Shown here one piece after another: positions 45,363-55,858 of a stretch of DNA of 64,000 nucleotides. The DNA comes from Vanessa cardui. Taxonomy: Eukaryota > Arthropoda > Insecta > Lepidoptera > Nymphalidae. The first letter of the stretch is position 1. Each line of letters starts with the position of its first letter. The DNA lies in contig NC_061134.1 in the NCBI RefSeq assembly GCF_905220365.1, forward strand, positions 9,315,001 through 9,379,000, read 5' to 3'. A program made the position numbers and the translations under genes. The notes beneath the pieces were generated by a model. It ran no database searches. It worked only from the letters and a program-made list of their open reading frames with translations, and was not told the DNA's origin.

Positions 45363-45480
45363 GATGTCGTCGAATATATAAATTCACAATATATATATAT
45401 ATTAATAAGCGACACACGTGCGTACCGTACGGGAGCGCAAGCGAAGCAATAGTATATATAGTATATATATAAAGTAATAC
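45363..45480 (-). promoter_or_regulatory. Probable H2B promoter region
   Basis: On the minus strand, several TATATATA blocks lie 40-105 bp upstream of the ATG (for example around 45390-45405 and 45450-45472), with a GC-richer stretch between them (GCTTGCGCTCCCGTACGGTA). Position fits a TATA-type histone promoter, but no CCAAT or octamer element is recognised. The (TA)n runs may be plain repeats. Confidence 0.3.
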
Positions 45481-46074
45481 CTTTGGTAAATACCTTATTA
45501 CTATTACGCGGTAGACTATATGATAAGTAGGCGGTCCTTGGCCAAACATGCTTGCACTAAGTCCTAACCCAAAGTCTAATTACGATATAACAAAAATAAA
45601 ATAAAAATATTGTAATTTGTAAAATTATGTTCATAGATTGTCTTGCAAGATATCTTCAAGGACAGAAATAGATATTTAATTGTTAATAATTTATTTTAAC
45701 AAAGCCGAGATAGACATGTTACAAAACGAAAACATTAATCATTGATTACGCGTTCAAACCTTAATTTGCTTAATTGGTGTTCATAATTTATCTCATAGTA
45801 AGGAAACCTGTATGTATTGAATGAAATATGATACATGGTTGGAATCTCAGCCCCTGTGCTATTTACATATTATCTGGTAGATGCCATAATAATGCTTTTA
45901 TTTATATTAAGTGTTACCATGTTATTATTCATTACATTCATGATTTTAATATTAAATTTTTATCTGTTGATAATTATACGTTTCAATGTAGATAGATTCA
46001 ATTCAATTCAATCTTTCACAATGACAACTTTAAAGAGCCTGGAAGTCTTTTTCAGTATTATATATATTTTGAAG
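45481..46074. other. Intronic DNA with a decayed SINE-A
   Basis: At about 45703-45815 a diverged plus-strand SINE-A remains (GCCGAGATAGACATGTTACA, GATTACGCGTTCAAACC, AAGGAAACCTGTATGT). The hydrophobic frame at 45835-46104 has low complexity and no domain. Confidence 0.45.
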
Positions 46075-46260
46075 TTGTCGACCGCGGCTTCCTTCACGTT
46101 TTAGGGGTTAGTTATCATATGTTAGCCAATAAAAATACCCTATGTCCTTCGTTGGAGTTCAAGTTTGTTTCACGCCAAGTTACATCAAATTCGGCTCATT
46201 GGTTTATTTGTGAAAGACCGACATAAAGAAAGAGTTACTTTCACATTTATAATATTAGAC
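46075..46260 (+). repeat. RTE-C LINE tail
   Basis: GTCGACCGCGGCTTCCTTCA, GTTATCATATGTTAGCCAAT, CGTTGGAGTTCAAGTTTGTT, ACATCAAATTCGGCTCATTG and AGAGTTACTTTCACATTTAT. Confidence 0.72.
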
Positions 46261-46657
46261 AAGAATTTACTTGCTTACATAATCGAGAAATTAATCACTA
46301 GTACAGTAAACACTAGTAAGGTATAGCTGTTTTAAGAGTGCATTAATTATTTCTTCTGTAAAAGGTTTTTGTTTCATAATAAATCCAATGTTTCGTTAAA
46401 AATACCCATATCTCTCGTTGAATCAGTTGCACGTTACCGATATGCTAATTTTTATTAATTGGAAAAGAAAACAGAAAACATTTATTTGTTCGTAAAACAT
46501 CAACATGCATTCAATATAAAATTTAATAATAAATTCGATATAAGGATTTTATTTCAAGTGCGATTATAAATATCGGTTGATTTAAATATAATAAAGTTCA
46601 GTGATGAAAAAATAATCTTATTTTTCTTGTTTCTGTTAATAATCTCATAGTGTTTTC
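46261..46657. other. AT-rich intronic DNA, no element recognised
   Basis: Nothing supported. Confidence 0.5.
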
Positions 46658-46935
46658 TTGGTGGTAGGGCTTTGTGCAAGCCCGTCTGGGTAGGTACCAC
46701 CCACTCATTAGTTATTCTACCACCAAATAACAGTACTCCGTATTGTTGTGTTCCGGTTTGAAAGGTGAGTGAGCCAGTGCAACTACAGGAACAAGGGACA
46801 TAACATCTTAGTTCTCAAGGTTGATGGCACATTGATGATGTAAGGAATACCTAATATTTCTTACAGCGTTATTGTTTATGGAGCATATGCAGATATGGGC
46901 CCATATGCTCGTTCCCAACCTATACCATAAAAAAG
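46658..46935 (+). repeat. REP-B, full length
   Basis: TTGGTGGTAGGGCTTTGTGC at the start, GTGAGTGAGCCAGTGCAACT in the middle, and CTCGTTCCCAACCTATACCA at the end. The segment coding TGGTGACCACTTACC is altered. Confidence 0.85.
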
Positions 46936-47224
46936 TGTAAGAAACAACGTGAGTCGGATAAAATTCTACCACAAAAACACCCACGACACTTCGTTGAAAT
47001 GAGAACAAACAATTGCACATAACATAGAAACAAAGGTACATTTATTGGCTATTAACTTAACTAGAGTGTCCATAATCAGCAGGCAAATTGGGTTAAAAAA
47101 ACTTTTTCGGTTAATAGCGTATATACGCAAGTGTCACAATATGTATTTGTGTAATTATATACGTGTATACATAAAATTAATAGATTGAAGAGTAATCTTA
47201 GCGAGGACATGTGTTTTTTGTTTT

Positions 47225-47466
47225 TATCCTTACAAAAACTTTAAATCACGTATCAGTGATTTATCTGATCCCAATGTAAGTAGCTAAAGCCCTTGTGTTG
47301 TCGAAAATCAGAAGTAACGACGGTAACACAAACAGTCAGACTTAAGGCAGCATAGAAAAATAATGAACTCTTTCTACATCGACTCGGCCGGGAATCGAGC
47401 CCGGGACCTCGGAGTGGTGTACTCATGAAAACCGGTTTACACAGTACTCGACCAAAGAAGTCGTCA
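47225..47466 (-). repeat. SINE-G, minus strand, with tRNA-like head
   Basis: The 3' part starts near ATCTGATCCCAATGTAAGTA. The head reads, in reverse, CGACTCGGCCGGGAATCGAG then CCCGGGACCTCGGAGTGG, giving a B box GGCTCGATTCCCGGC on the element strand, and ends near the A box (CGAGTACTG region). Confidence 0.78.
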
Positions 47467-47477
47467 AAGGACATTCA

Positions 47478-47735
47478 CTTGGTGGTAGAGCTTTGTACAA
47501 ACCCATCTAGTTAACACTTACTTATCAGATATTCTACCACAAAACAATACATATAATTGTTGTGTCCCGGTTTGAAGGATGACTAAATCAATGTAACTAC
47601 TGGGGCGGAGGATGGAACTTAATTCCTCCGGTTAAGGAATTGTTTAAAAAATCTCACAGCACCGAGGTATTTGAGTACAACTTACCATCAGGTGGCTCAT
47701 TAGCCCATCCGCCTACCTTTAAAATTATCCCAAGT
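47478..47735 (+). repeat. REP-B, diverged
   Basis: TTGGTGGTAGAGCTTTGTAC, ATATTCTACCACAAAACAAT, then CTTACCATCAGGTGGCTCAT and CCATCCGCCTACC. It directly follows the SINE-G head. Confidence 0.72.
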
Positions 47736-48591
47736 ATGACATAATATATAAAGTTCAGAGGAGATGTTGATAGCACTGTAAACAAAATTCAAACCAGTGA
47801 ACTGTGTTCATGTGTAATATATTGCTTAATCTATTTAGTCATTGATCTACTGAAGCCATAACTTTGCCTCTTTGACATCATTTTTGTTATTTTTAATTAA
47901 AATTAAAGTGGTTTTCTTTTAAGATTTTGTTAACTGCTGATTCTGTAACCTCATTCTAATTTAAGCTTTCCTTTTACAAATAAATGAAAATGAAATATCT
48001 GTAATTTTAAAACAACAGCTATACATATGTATATATAGTATTTCAACTAGGCTGATGTTGATGGGATTTTCACCAACAGATGGCTGACTTTATGAAGAAG
48101 AGCTCAAGCTATTTTAATGTCAGATAATAAATAAGGTAGGTGAAGTCGAACGAACGAACAAGTGAAGTCGCAGATAGCAGTCGTATATAAGTAACATCAT
48201 TTTAGATCAATATTATTCTAATAGAAATTTGTACTACTGATTTTGCTAAATTATTTGTCGTTACCAGAAAATGAAACAAGTGTTTTTTGAAAATAGAATA
48301 TCTCAGTACTACTGTCAGATTAAATTAGAACAGAAAATATAATAACTTGAAATGGTTGTAAATTCCACAAATCATTAGTAGAATCAGTACAATTATAACA
48401 TAAAGTAAAAATGACTTAACTACATATTTGGCCTTTTTAAGAATGTTTTTACTGTTTATTTGTTTATTTTTTTGTCTTCTTTGGTCTTTTTGTTCACGAT
48501 ACTAATGGTAGTGATCGAATGGAAAGGAGCCTCGCCTTTGTTATACTATACAATACTGAACCGCATCTTGCAACTTTTTTCTAATTCTACA

Positions 48592-48870
48592 TTATAAAGG
48601 ATGCCAAAATAACACGCCCGTCAGTGTCAAAACAAACACATTTGCTCCACAAAGGCACGTTTCGAATGCGAAAACTACTGAAGTAACACCACAATAGAAT
48701 CGACAAATGAAAGGGCAGAAATCAAAGGCAGGTAATTTACCAACTTCCTGAGCAGAAAGCACTTTCGCTTTGTACAATGATTGGTAAATAGTTGCATTGT
48801 AATTTGAGATCTTTGAACGCTCAATAAGGTTTATTTTATCAATAACGATAATTAATATTGAAGACAACAT
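48592..48870 (-). other. Unassigned minus-strand open frame
   Basis: 92 codons. The last 51 (from 48747) are cysteine-rich and hydrophobic: FDFCPFICRFYCG, then VFAFETCLCGANVFVLTL. A sequence fitting a splice acceptor, TGCTTTCTGCTCAG, ends at 48748 in phase 0, so a terminal exon is conceivable. I recognise no family. It may be a pseudogene or chance. Confidence 0.2.
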
Positions 48871-49144
48871 AAAATACGCCGTTTAATTAACATTGTTTTT
48901 TTATGTAAAATCATGAACACACACACACACATACCAAATATGATCAAACCTGACTTATAATATAAATAGCCACGCAATATTTCTTTAATAATAATAATTT
49001 GAAAAATTAAAAGCCTGTAATTCTTTAAAGTCTGTTCAAAGAAACCCAATCCTCTTGGAATAATTAACACACATTTACACAAACGGAAAATTGTACTTAA
49101 ATAGCTTATTTTAATTAAATATAATAGATTTCTAAGGATTTTGT

Positions 49145-49176
49145 ATTTCTGGTTAACCAAGGGGTTAACCAGAAAT
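49145..49176. repeat. 14-bp perfect hairpin
   Basis: ATTTCTGGTTAACC (49145-49158), loop AAGG, GGTTAACCAGAAAT (49163-49176). Confidence 0.88.
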
Positions 49177-49399
49177 CGTAAATTTTCATCATTTATTTTA
49201 TCAAATTATCTATTAAGGGTATTAACCGTTCTTAGGTCAATGACCGCTCGACCTCTAGGTTTTGTTTAATTTTTCTACATAAACAGCGGATTTCAAGATA
49301 CGAACAGATAAACCAACAATATCACAATCTTCTCTGATAACTTCCCTTTCACCTAATCTTCATTCTATCCTTCCCCTTCTTTTTCCTGCTTGGTAATAG

Positions 49400-49576
49400 A
49401 AAACAACGAAATTGACTCATCGTCCGTTAGTTACAGAGTGGTGTTGGAAGTGGCTGGCAATTCAGACGCAGTCATTCTGAGTGGCCTTGAGGCGGATACG
49501 CAGTATCAGGTGACGGTCGCTGCCCTTTGGGGTGGCCACAAGTACAGAAGCAGGCCTATTGTCTTCCGCACGCTGG
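49400..49576 (+). CDS. FN3-domain protein: second half of the fibronectin type III domain
   Basis: The frame reads NNEIDSSSVS, YRVVLEVAGNSDAVILSGLE, ADTQYQVTVAALWGGHKYRS and RPIVFRTLG. This is strands C' to G of an FN3 domain: the LSGLEADTQYQVTV block is the classic L-x-G-L-x-x-x-T-x-Y signature. The exon ends at 49576 with CTG G/GTAAGT (phase 1), the usual FN3 boundary. Two starts are possible. The better pyrimidine tract leads to the acceptor ending at 49399, but that leaves two bases and clashes with the phase-2 end of exon 2 (a TGA follows within six codons). The acceptor ending at 49430 (CGTCCGTTAG) gives a clean join, completing a Ser codon and yielding KPSDA-S-YRVV, a normal-length domain. 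I prefer 49431 as start. An undetected exon in between is the alternative. Confidence 0.82.
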
Positions 49577-51289
49577 GTAAGTTTGAATAACATTAATTTA
49601 TGATAGAATCATTATTGTGAGAAAAACTACACTGAAGTATTGTTCTAATGTTTGAACTCCAAATAAATTTTCTTTACCTTAATTATATCGAACTATCAAA
49701 CTAAATGAAATAAAACTAGTTATAACGGATTTGAATCGCGTATATTAATTATCCGTCACTCTCTCTAATTCCTGTTTGTTTGGTGAAACTGACGTTTTCA
49801 CAGCGCACTCAACGGAAGCTATCAAAAGGAATAATTTTGACCCGTTCTTTACACACTTTTCACAGATACTCCACTCATTTTGGTCATAGCGTGATAGGGT
49901 ATATAACAGTGTATATAAATAGCCTATTAAATCTTTCTCGATAAATGACAGTGAAATTGACAGTGATTTTCTTTGTAATCGATCATACAAAAAACTCTTC
50001 AGTTTTATAATATCAGAGCAGATAAAAACTCATAAATTAATGTTTTTATGTATAAACATTTTTAGTCATTATATGTAACAAACATTTCTGCAATTTGGAA
50101 ATCTACTAGTATATAAAACCATAAAAGCATATTAATAGCTTAAATCATTATTAGCAATTATTCGCGGGTAAGCTGAAACTGACGTCTCACTAAGAAACTT
50201 ACATAAACATAATGTTAATAATCTAGTATTACAAAAGCCTTGTTTTAGAAATCGCGAACTAGTAATACTATGTAAGCCGATACTAAAGTTAAAAGCCTTT
50301 GTAATCAGTTTTCGCAACATTGGTTTTAAAAAACAGTATAGTGCTATGATAAAGATAATTTAAAAAGTATTTCATCAACCTAAAATATGTATACAATAAT
50401 TAATTCATTCAGACGTATTTTTTTTTTATATCGAATGAAATTTTAATAACAGATTTTTTATTTTTGTAAATGTGAAATATGCAATGTAATAAGTACATCT
50501 CCCCCAAATTGTAAAGTTAATTAAATAGTTACTAATATATTTTATATTAAAATTTATTATCAAACCATCCATGTACACTTACCATCAGAATATTAATACT
50601 CCAGTACTATTAACATCAAACATCCCTGCTTCAAGTTACAAATAGAAGTTACCATCGCTTTGTCACGCAGATATGCTCGATCCCTAATACTTCGTCTGCT
50701 GAAACGTGTCAATGAACTCTCAAAGCCCTTTCGCTTTTATTTTCGCGTGTCAAATAAAAACGACGACGATCATGCTAGTGGAACATTAGCATTGGCACGT
50801 GACTGGAGAATCCTTAGGGATTTAATTTTAAAATAATAAAAATAAATAAATGATAAAATTATTACATAATGTAATATATACATTGAACTAAGCGTAGGTA
50901 CTTTTATGTTTTTAAAATTTTCTATGAAACTTTTACGTGGAAGATAATTTTGTAAAGTACTAGTTGCACGTATAATATTACATAATTTCTTGGCTACCGA
51001 AGTATCCTTACGGATAAACATTCAAAGCTCTACGATTATGAACGCTTCAGTTATCAAACAGATTTTTAAGCAAGTCTAACTTTTATAAAATATCTCAGTT
51101 AGAGGAGTTGTTTGTGTAATAATAATTAGCAGAAAATCGCTCAATTATGAAGCGCGAAAGGTATTTATTAACTTTCATATTTCATACTTTAACTTGTCGT
51201 ATAGCATCCATCTTGTTTATTTTAGTTGAGACTATTATCTAGTCAAAATGATATAATATATACTGATAAAAATGGGACCCAAGAGATAG
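49577..51289 (+). other. Intron 3 of the FN3 gene, first part
   Basis: From the strong donor GTAAGT on, no further exon of this gene was recognised up to the window end, so the intron is at least 14.4 kb if the gene continues. This stretch is AT-rich with no recognisable repeat. Confidence 0.5.
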
Positions 51290-51607
51290 GTATAGTACGA
51301 CAACAATTAGATGTAGCATCGGCAAAATTCTTAAAACCGATCACCTCCAAATTAAGTACGCCATTCGAAATTATAAATATTTATTTCTTATGTGAATATG
51401 ATATTTACACTAACGTAACAACGTGTAATATCATATGACCTAATATATTCGTCAATTTCACACGTCGCTTTGCTTTGTCGGGTTAAACTGACGCGAGAAT
51501 AGCGTCGAATGGCGCGATAGGGAGCTATTTCTATTGGTTGTGTAAATCGGCAGTGATCGGTTTTACAAATTTCGCCGATGCTACATCTAATTTGTGTCGT
51601 GCTATAC
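51290..51607 (-). mobile_element. MITE copy 2
   Basis: The terminal inverted repeats are GTATAGTACGACAACAATTA with GATGTAGCATCGGCAAAA on the left and GCCGATGCTACATCTAATTT with GTGTCGTGCTATAC on the right. The interior aligns to the reverse complement of 14136-14475, including GCGTCGAATGGCGCGATAGG, which here sits near the right end. No coding capacity. Confidence 0.75.
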
Positions 51608-52127
51608 AAAACTATCAGCGCTAGTTATAAAACTTGTTTAAGGGGGGTGTAGTGGAATATTTGTTCATCTCTTTCTTTCGTAATTGATTTGACGTTTGAA
51701 AGAAGAAAAACCATTGTTTAATCACATCTCCCTAACAAGGTATTATACATATAAATCCAACATTTATAAAGTGGAAATTTCGATTAATTCACTGTGTAAT
51801 ATTTACGTATTAAGTTTAATTTAAATTGTAGTGAGGATTTCGTCAAACAGTATTCTGTAGAAATTTGTGATCGCAGCCACCCGTGCGGCTACTAAAATTT
51901 CCACATGACTGATTCTACAACAGACTAATGAATAATAAAATATGCTAATCTTAAATCTAGACGAAGTAGGCGATAATAATGCTAACCTTAGTCGTGGTAT
52001 ATTTTCCTTGGAAAACTAAAATTTATGACAGTAATTTTAAACACAATAATCTTGTACAAAAATAATCTTAATTCAACAATCTCTAATTAATGGACAATAT
52101 TAAATTACTGTTTGTCTGCCTGAATAT
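51608..52127. other. AT-rich intronic DNA, no element recognised
   Basis: Nothing supported. Confidence 0.5.
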
Positions 52128-52400
52128 ATTCCACTACTGGTATGAGGCCTCCTCTCCCTTTGAGAGGGTTTATTTATACTATATGTTTGTGGGCGGCATA
52201 TGGGCCACCTGATAGTAAGTGGTCACCACCGCCCATAGACATTGGCGCTGTTAGAAATATTAACCATTTTTTACATCGCCAATGCGCCACCAACCTTTGG
52301 AACTACGATGGTATGTCCCTTGTGCTTGTAGTTACACAATCACACTTCAAACTGGAACACAACAATACCAAGTGGTGTTGTTTGGTGGTGGAATATCAAA
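52128..52400 (-). repeat. SINE-A scrap joined to REP-B, minus strand
   Basis: ATTCCACTACTGGTATGAGG then CCTCCTCTCCCTTTGAGAGG (52128-52168) is a reversed SINE-A 3' piece. REP-B follows from GGGCGGCATATGGGCCACCT through GCCAATGCGCCACCAACCTT to ACAACAATACCAAGTGGTGT, truncated at its start. Confidence 0.75.
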
Positions 52401-52639
52401 CAAAGAAGCTTTGCACCTATTCATGTAACAGTATATGTTCATACATTTAACGTACGATTATTTATATAGTTAGATTATTTATTTAGTTATGCTATGCGAT
52501 TGCTGGTTAAAGGTTATTTTACCACGACCCTACACACGATTCAGGACATATATTTAAGTAGTGCAATTGTTTTCATTACTTGTAGGATTTCACGCAATAT
52601 TTTGCCTCAAGAACGAGTATATAATTATAAAAATATTAG

Positions 52640-52830
52640 TTGTCGCCCGCAGCTTCGACCGCTTATTAGGGTGCTGATTGTGATGTGTTAAGCAAAAAAA
52701 TGTCTATTCTTGGAGTTCATGTTTGCTTAATACCAAATTTCATCAAATTTGGTTCAGCGGTTTAGTCGTGAAAGAGCGACAGACAGACAGAAAGACAGAG
52801 TCACTTTTACATTTATAATATTAATGTAAA
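52640..52830 (+). repeat. RTE-C LINE tail
   Basis: TTGTCGCCCGCAGCTTCGAC, GATTGTGATGTGTTAAGCAA, TTGGAGTTCATGTTTGCTTA, TCAAATTTGGTTCAGCGGTT and GACAGACAGACAGAAAGACA. Confidence 0.75.
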
Positions 52831-53174
52831 TTTTAAGCAATGAATCGATCATGTTTGGCTTAAATAAATCTTCGGTTAAAATCCATCATTTCCATGTACT
52901 CTACAAACTTGATCTAATTTTATTTTTCATTTAGAGTAATAATAAAACTTAATTATGCTTCGTCCGATTACTTCAGATTAAAATGTTTTCCTTTGAAAAG
53001 CACGAGATGAATTGTAACCACAATTATAAAACTTAAGAAAACTCAGGGGTTGTCCGTATTTAAAACTATGGACGAAATGTCTTACGAAGTTCGTGTTTGC
53101 TTCGCAAATAAAAAAGTATATGTATAATTGAAGGTTCCAGTAATACAAAACCTATTTCTCCAATATATATCTAC
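52831..53174. other. AT-rich intronic DNA, no element recognised
   Basis: A possible SINE-A scrap (AAAAGCACGAGATGAATTGT) at about 52996. Nothing else. Confidence 0.4.
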
Positions 53175-53385
53175 TTAGATTCCCTGTGTTCTGGTTTTTA
53201 TGGTGAATAAGCTCTTGTAATTCTGGTTCTGGAGATATAACGTCTTTCAAGATTTGTGGTACATTGGTGAATATACAAGGTTTGGTTAATATTTCTTACA
53301 ATAGCAATCAATATATGTATGTCGGCATTGGTGATAAATATCGATCAAGTAGCTCATATATATTCACGTACTTATTATTGCATTT
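53175..53385 (+). repeat. REP-B, highly diverged
   Basis: CCCTGTGTTCTGGTTTTTAT, GTGGTACATTGGTGAATAT, GTTAATATTTCTTACAATAG and GCATTGGTGATAAATATCGA preserve the order but little identity. Confidence 0.4.
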
Positions 53386-53390
53386 ATTTA

Positions 53391-54349
53391 TTTACTTATG
53401 AGTCTCCATTAAAAGATACACTGTAAAACATTTTGTTAAAATTAAACAATATAAGGATTAAAAGTTGTGTGCTCTTTCAATTATAGGATACCACAGCATG
53501 CAATATTTATCGGAAAATTTTTAAATACAATTAAGATGAAAGTGTTAAAATAATACATAACAGTAAATATAAATAACATATAACTTGAATTTAGGAAAAA
53601 AATAATTCAATCATTTATTAAATTTGATAGTAAATTTAAAAAGATCATTTAAGCAAGTAGTGGTAATCTAAATTTAGATTGACTTATATAAATGTATTGT
53701 TTTGATTATTATAGTTTTACTTTACCTTAAAACTTTGTGGAAACCTATGTTGGTAGGTACTACCCACTCGCCTAACTATATAATGAAAAAAAAAATCGAC
53801 TTTTTCCTTGCTTCCTTTTTTAAATTTAGAAATTAAACGTTCTTCTTTTGTTTTAATTTCACGATATATAATTATGTGCCGTTTAATTAATATGCATGAA
53901 TGAATTTAATCTGAATAGTCATTGGGTAGTGGCAGATGATGACGCAATAGAGGACCAATGAACGTTAAGATTTCAGCGAAATTGGTTAATCTACTTTGAC
54001 CGACGTTTCAGAAACTGGAGTTTAGTGTTCCAAATCATATTACACGTCAAGAAATAGACTAGTAACAGTTATAATGAATATGAAAATGTATTATGTATCA
54101 CGTTTTATCATCAAAATATTATCAAATTATAATTATAAATTTATAGCCTTTGATTATATTTTTTATTTGAAACATTATACTGATAGCCTTCCTGCAGGAA
54201 GTGATTCTGTAAAAAAGGTCGAAAGTGTGTATCATAAAGGCGCGCTATTTGATTTGAAAGCGCGCGTTGTTAAAAATTTGCCATCATATAGCAAGTTTTT
54301 TACTAAAGGATATCATGTATATATTTCTCATATTATATATACTATGCGC
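53391..54349. other. AT-rich intronic DNA
   Basis: A scrap of REP-B start (TGTTGGTAGGTACTACCCAC) is at about 53748-53775. The 123-codon frame from 54074 runs into REP-B and has no domain. Confidence 0.45.
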
Positions 54350-54600
54350 TTAAGAGTTTTAGGCAAGCCTGTCGGCGTAGGTACCACGCACACATTTATC
54401 CTACTGCTACACATCAATACTCAGTATTGTTGTGTTCCGATTTGAAGGGTGAGTGAGGCAGTGTAACTTTTACAGAAGAAGAGACTTGTTTCCCAAGGTT
54501 TGTGACGAATTGGATTTTAAGAAGTGTGATATTTCTAACAGCGCCAATGTAGATTGGATGGTGTCGACCACTTATTATCAAGTTTAGCTCTATACGTTTT
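54350..54600 (+). repeat. REP-B, diverged
   Basis: AGGCAAGCCTGTCGGCGTAG, CAATACTCAGTATTGTTGTG and AGGGTGAGTGAGGCAGTGTA, then a decayed 3' half. Confidence 0.7.
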
Positions 54601-54631
54601 TTTTGTTTAACTGAAAATGATGTTGGACATT

Positions 54632-54880
54632 TCTCATCAGTTATTCTACCGCCAAATAACAGTACTCATTATTGTTGTGTTCCGATTTGAAGGGTGAGTG
54701 AGCCAGTGTAACTACAGGCACAGGGGACATAACATCTTAGTTTTCAAGGTTAGTGGCACATTGACGATGTAAGGAATAGTTAATATTTCTTACAGCTTCA
54801 TTGTGTATGTGTGATGGTGACTACTTACCATCAGGTGGCCCATATGCTCGTCCGCCAACCTATACCAATAAAAAAAACTA
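54632..54880 (+). repeat. REP-B, second copy in tandem
   Basis: CATCAGTTATTCTACCGCCA through AGTGAGCCAGTGTAACTACA to TCCGCCAACCTATACCAATA. It lies about 30 bp after the previous copy, in the same orientation. Confidence 0.85.
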
Positions 54881-55496
54881 ATTTGAATAATAAATGAACA
54901 AGATGTTTATGTATATTATTTTACAAGGTCATCTTATCTTATCTAGAAGGTTAAATGTCTGAGTCGATACAGCGACTGACGAGAGAAATACAGGGAGTTA
55001 AAGAATTACACTTACTACTTTTTATTTACGTAAGAAAACAACTAAAGAAAACATATCTTACGTGAATTTAATCACATATGTGTTCATGGGTGTATTGTTT
55101 TTTCGTACATTAAGTTAGTCAGTAGTTATAATTAGTTATAAAAAAAAAACATATTAACTATATGTTTTTTTTTTATTGTGTCTCGTGTCCTAATAAACAT
55201 TTCTTTCTTTCATCTTTCATTCATTTAATCCGTAGCATCGTTGTAACAAGATTCAAAATCTTGTGAAGAAAATAAATAAGGATATTAATATATATTCTAG
55301 GATATAAGTATGAATTCAGGCCATTATATTATTAATTCATGAAATATACATTATTTGAATATAATGATATCGAAAAGATTATAACATTCGCTTGTATACA
55401 TTTCGATGGATATTCATTCGAAATAAGTAATGATATTATTGGAACACATTGTTATTGTAATTCACTTTTGGTGTTTCGTGATCGTTATTTATCAAG
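54881..55496. other. AT-rich intronic DNA, no element recognised
   Basis: Nothing supported apart from a poly-A / poly-T hairpin around 55142-55173. Confidence 0.45.
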
Positions 55497-55548
55497 AGGA
55501 GCCCTTAGCCCAGCTGTGGGAAATTAGCAGGCTGTTACAGTACTGTAC
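55497..55548 (+). repeat. SINE-A 3' end scrap
   Basis: GAGGAGCCCTTAGCCCAGCT, then GTGGGAAATTAGCAGGCTGT, with a decayed tail. Confidence 0.75.
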
Positions 55549-55587
55549 TATACTACCTAGAGCATACAAACCGTCACTCACTTTTTA

Positions 55588-55858
55588 CTTGGTGGTAGGG
55601 CTTTGTGCAATCCCGTCTGGATAGGTACCACCCACTCATCAGTTATTCTACCGCCAAACAACAGTACTCAGTATTGTTGTGTTTCGGATTAAAGGGTGAG
55701 TGAGCTAGTGTAACTACAGGCTCAAGGGATATAATATCTTAGTTCCCAAGGTTAGTGGCGCATTGACGATTTAAGGAATAGTTAATATTTCTTACAGCGT
55801 CATTATCTATGGGTAATGGTGACCACTTACCATCAGGTGGCCCATATGCTCTAAAATA
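55588..55858 (+). repeat. REP-B, full length
   Basis: ACTTGGTGGTAGGGCTTTGT, the ACCACCCACTCATCAGTTAT block, GGTTAGTGGCGCATTGACGA and CACTTACCATCAGGTGGCCC. It ends at the GCCCATATGCT step, just short of the usual tail. Confidence 0.87.

Larger units (their letters stand above)
47736..49398. other. Intronic DNA before FN3 exon 3
   Basis: An (AC)n run is at about 48911-48926 and a 14-bp perfect hairpin at 49145-49176. A pyrimidine-rich stretch at about 49340-49390 leads into the acceptor. One unexplained minus-strand frame is listed separately. Confidence 0.45.
33086..49430 (+). other. Intron 2 of the FN3-domain gene (16.3 kb), containing TEs and H2B
   Basis: Bounded by AG/GTAAGA at 33086 and an acceptor at 49399 or 49430. 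It contains the large LINE, the RTE remnant, the Helitron, several SINEs and, antisense, the intact H2B gene. Unless a small extra exon lies inside, this one intron splits a single FN3 domain. Confidence 0.6.

Noticed and set aside
44961..45452. 163-codon plus-strand frame overlapping H2B
   Set aside because: It is the antisense shadow of the H2B gene, caused by its GC-rich codons.
52142..52450. 102-codon frame
   Set aside because: It lies almost wholly within a reversed REP-B copy.
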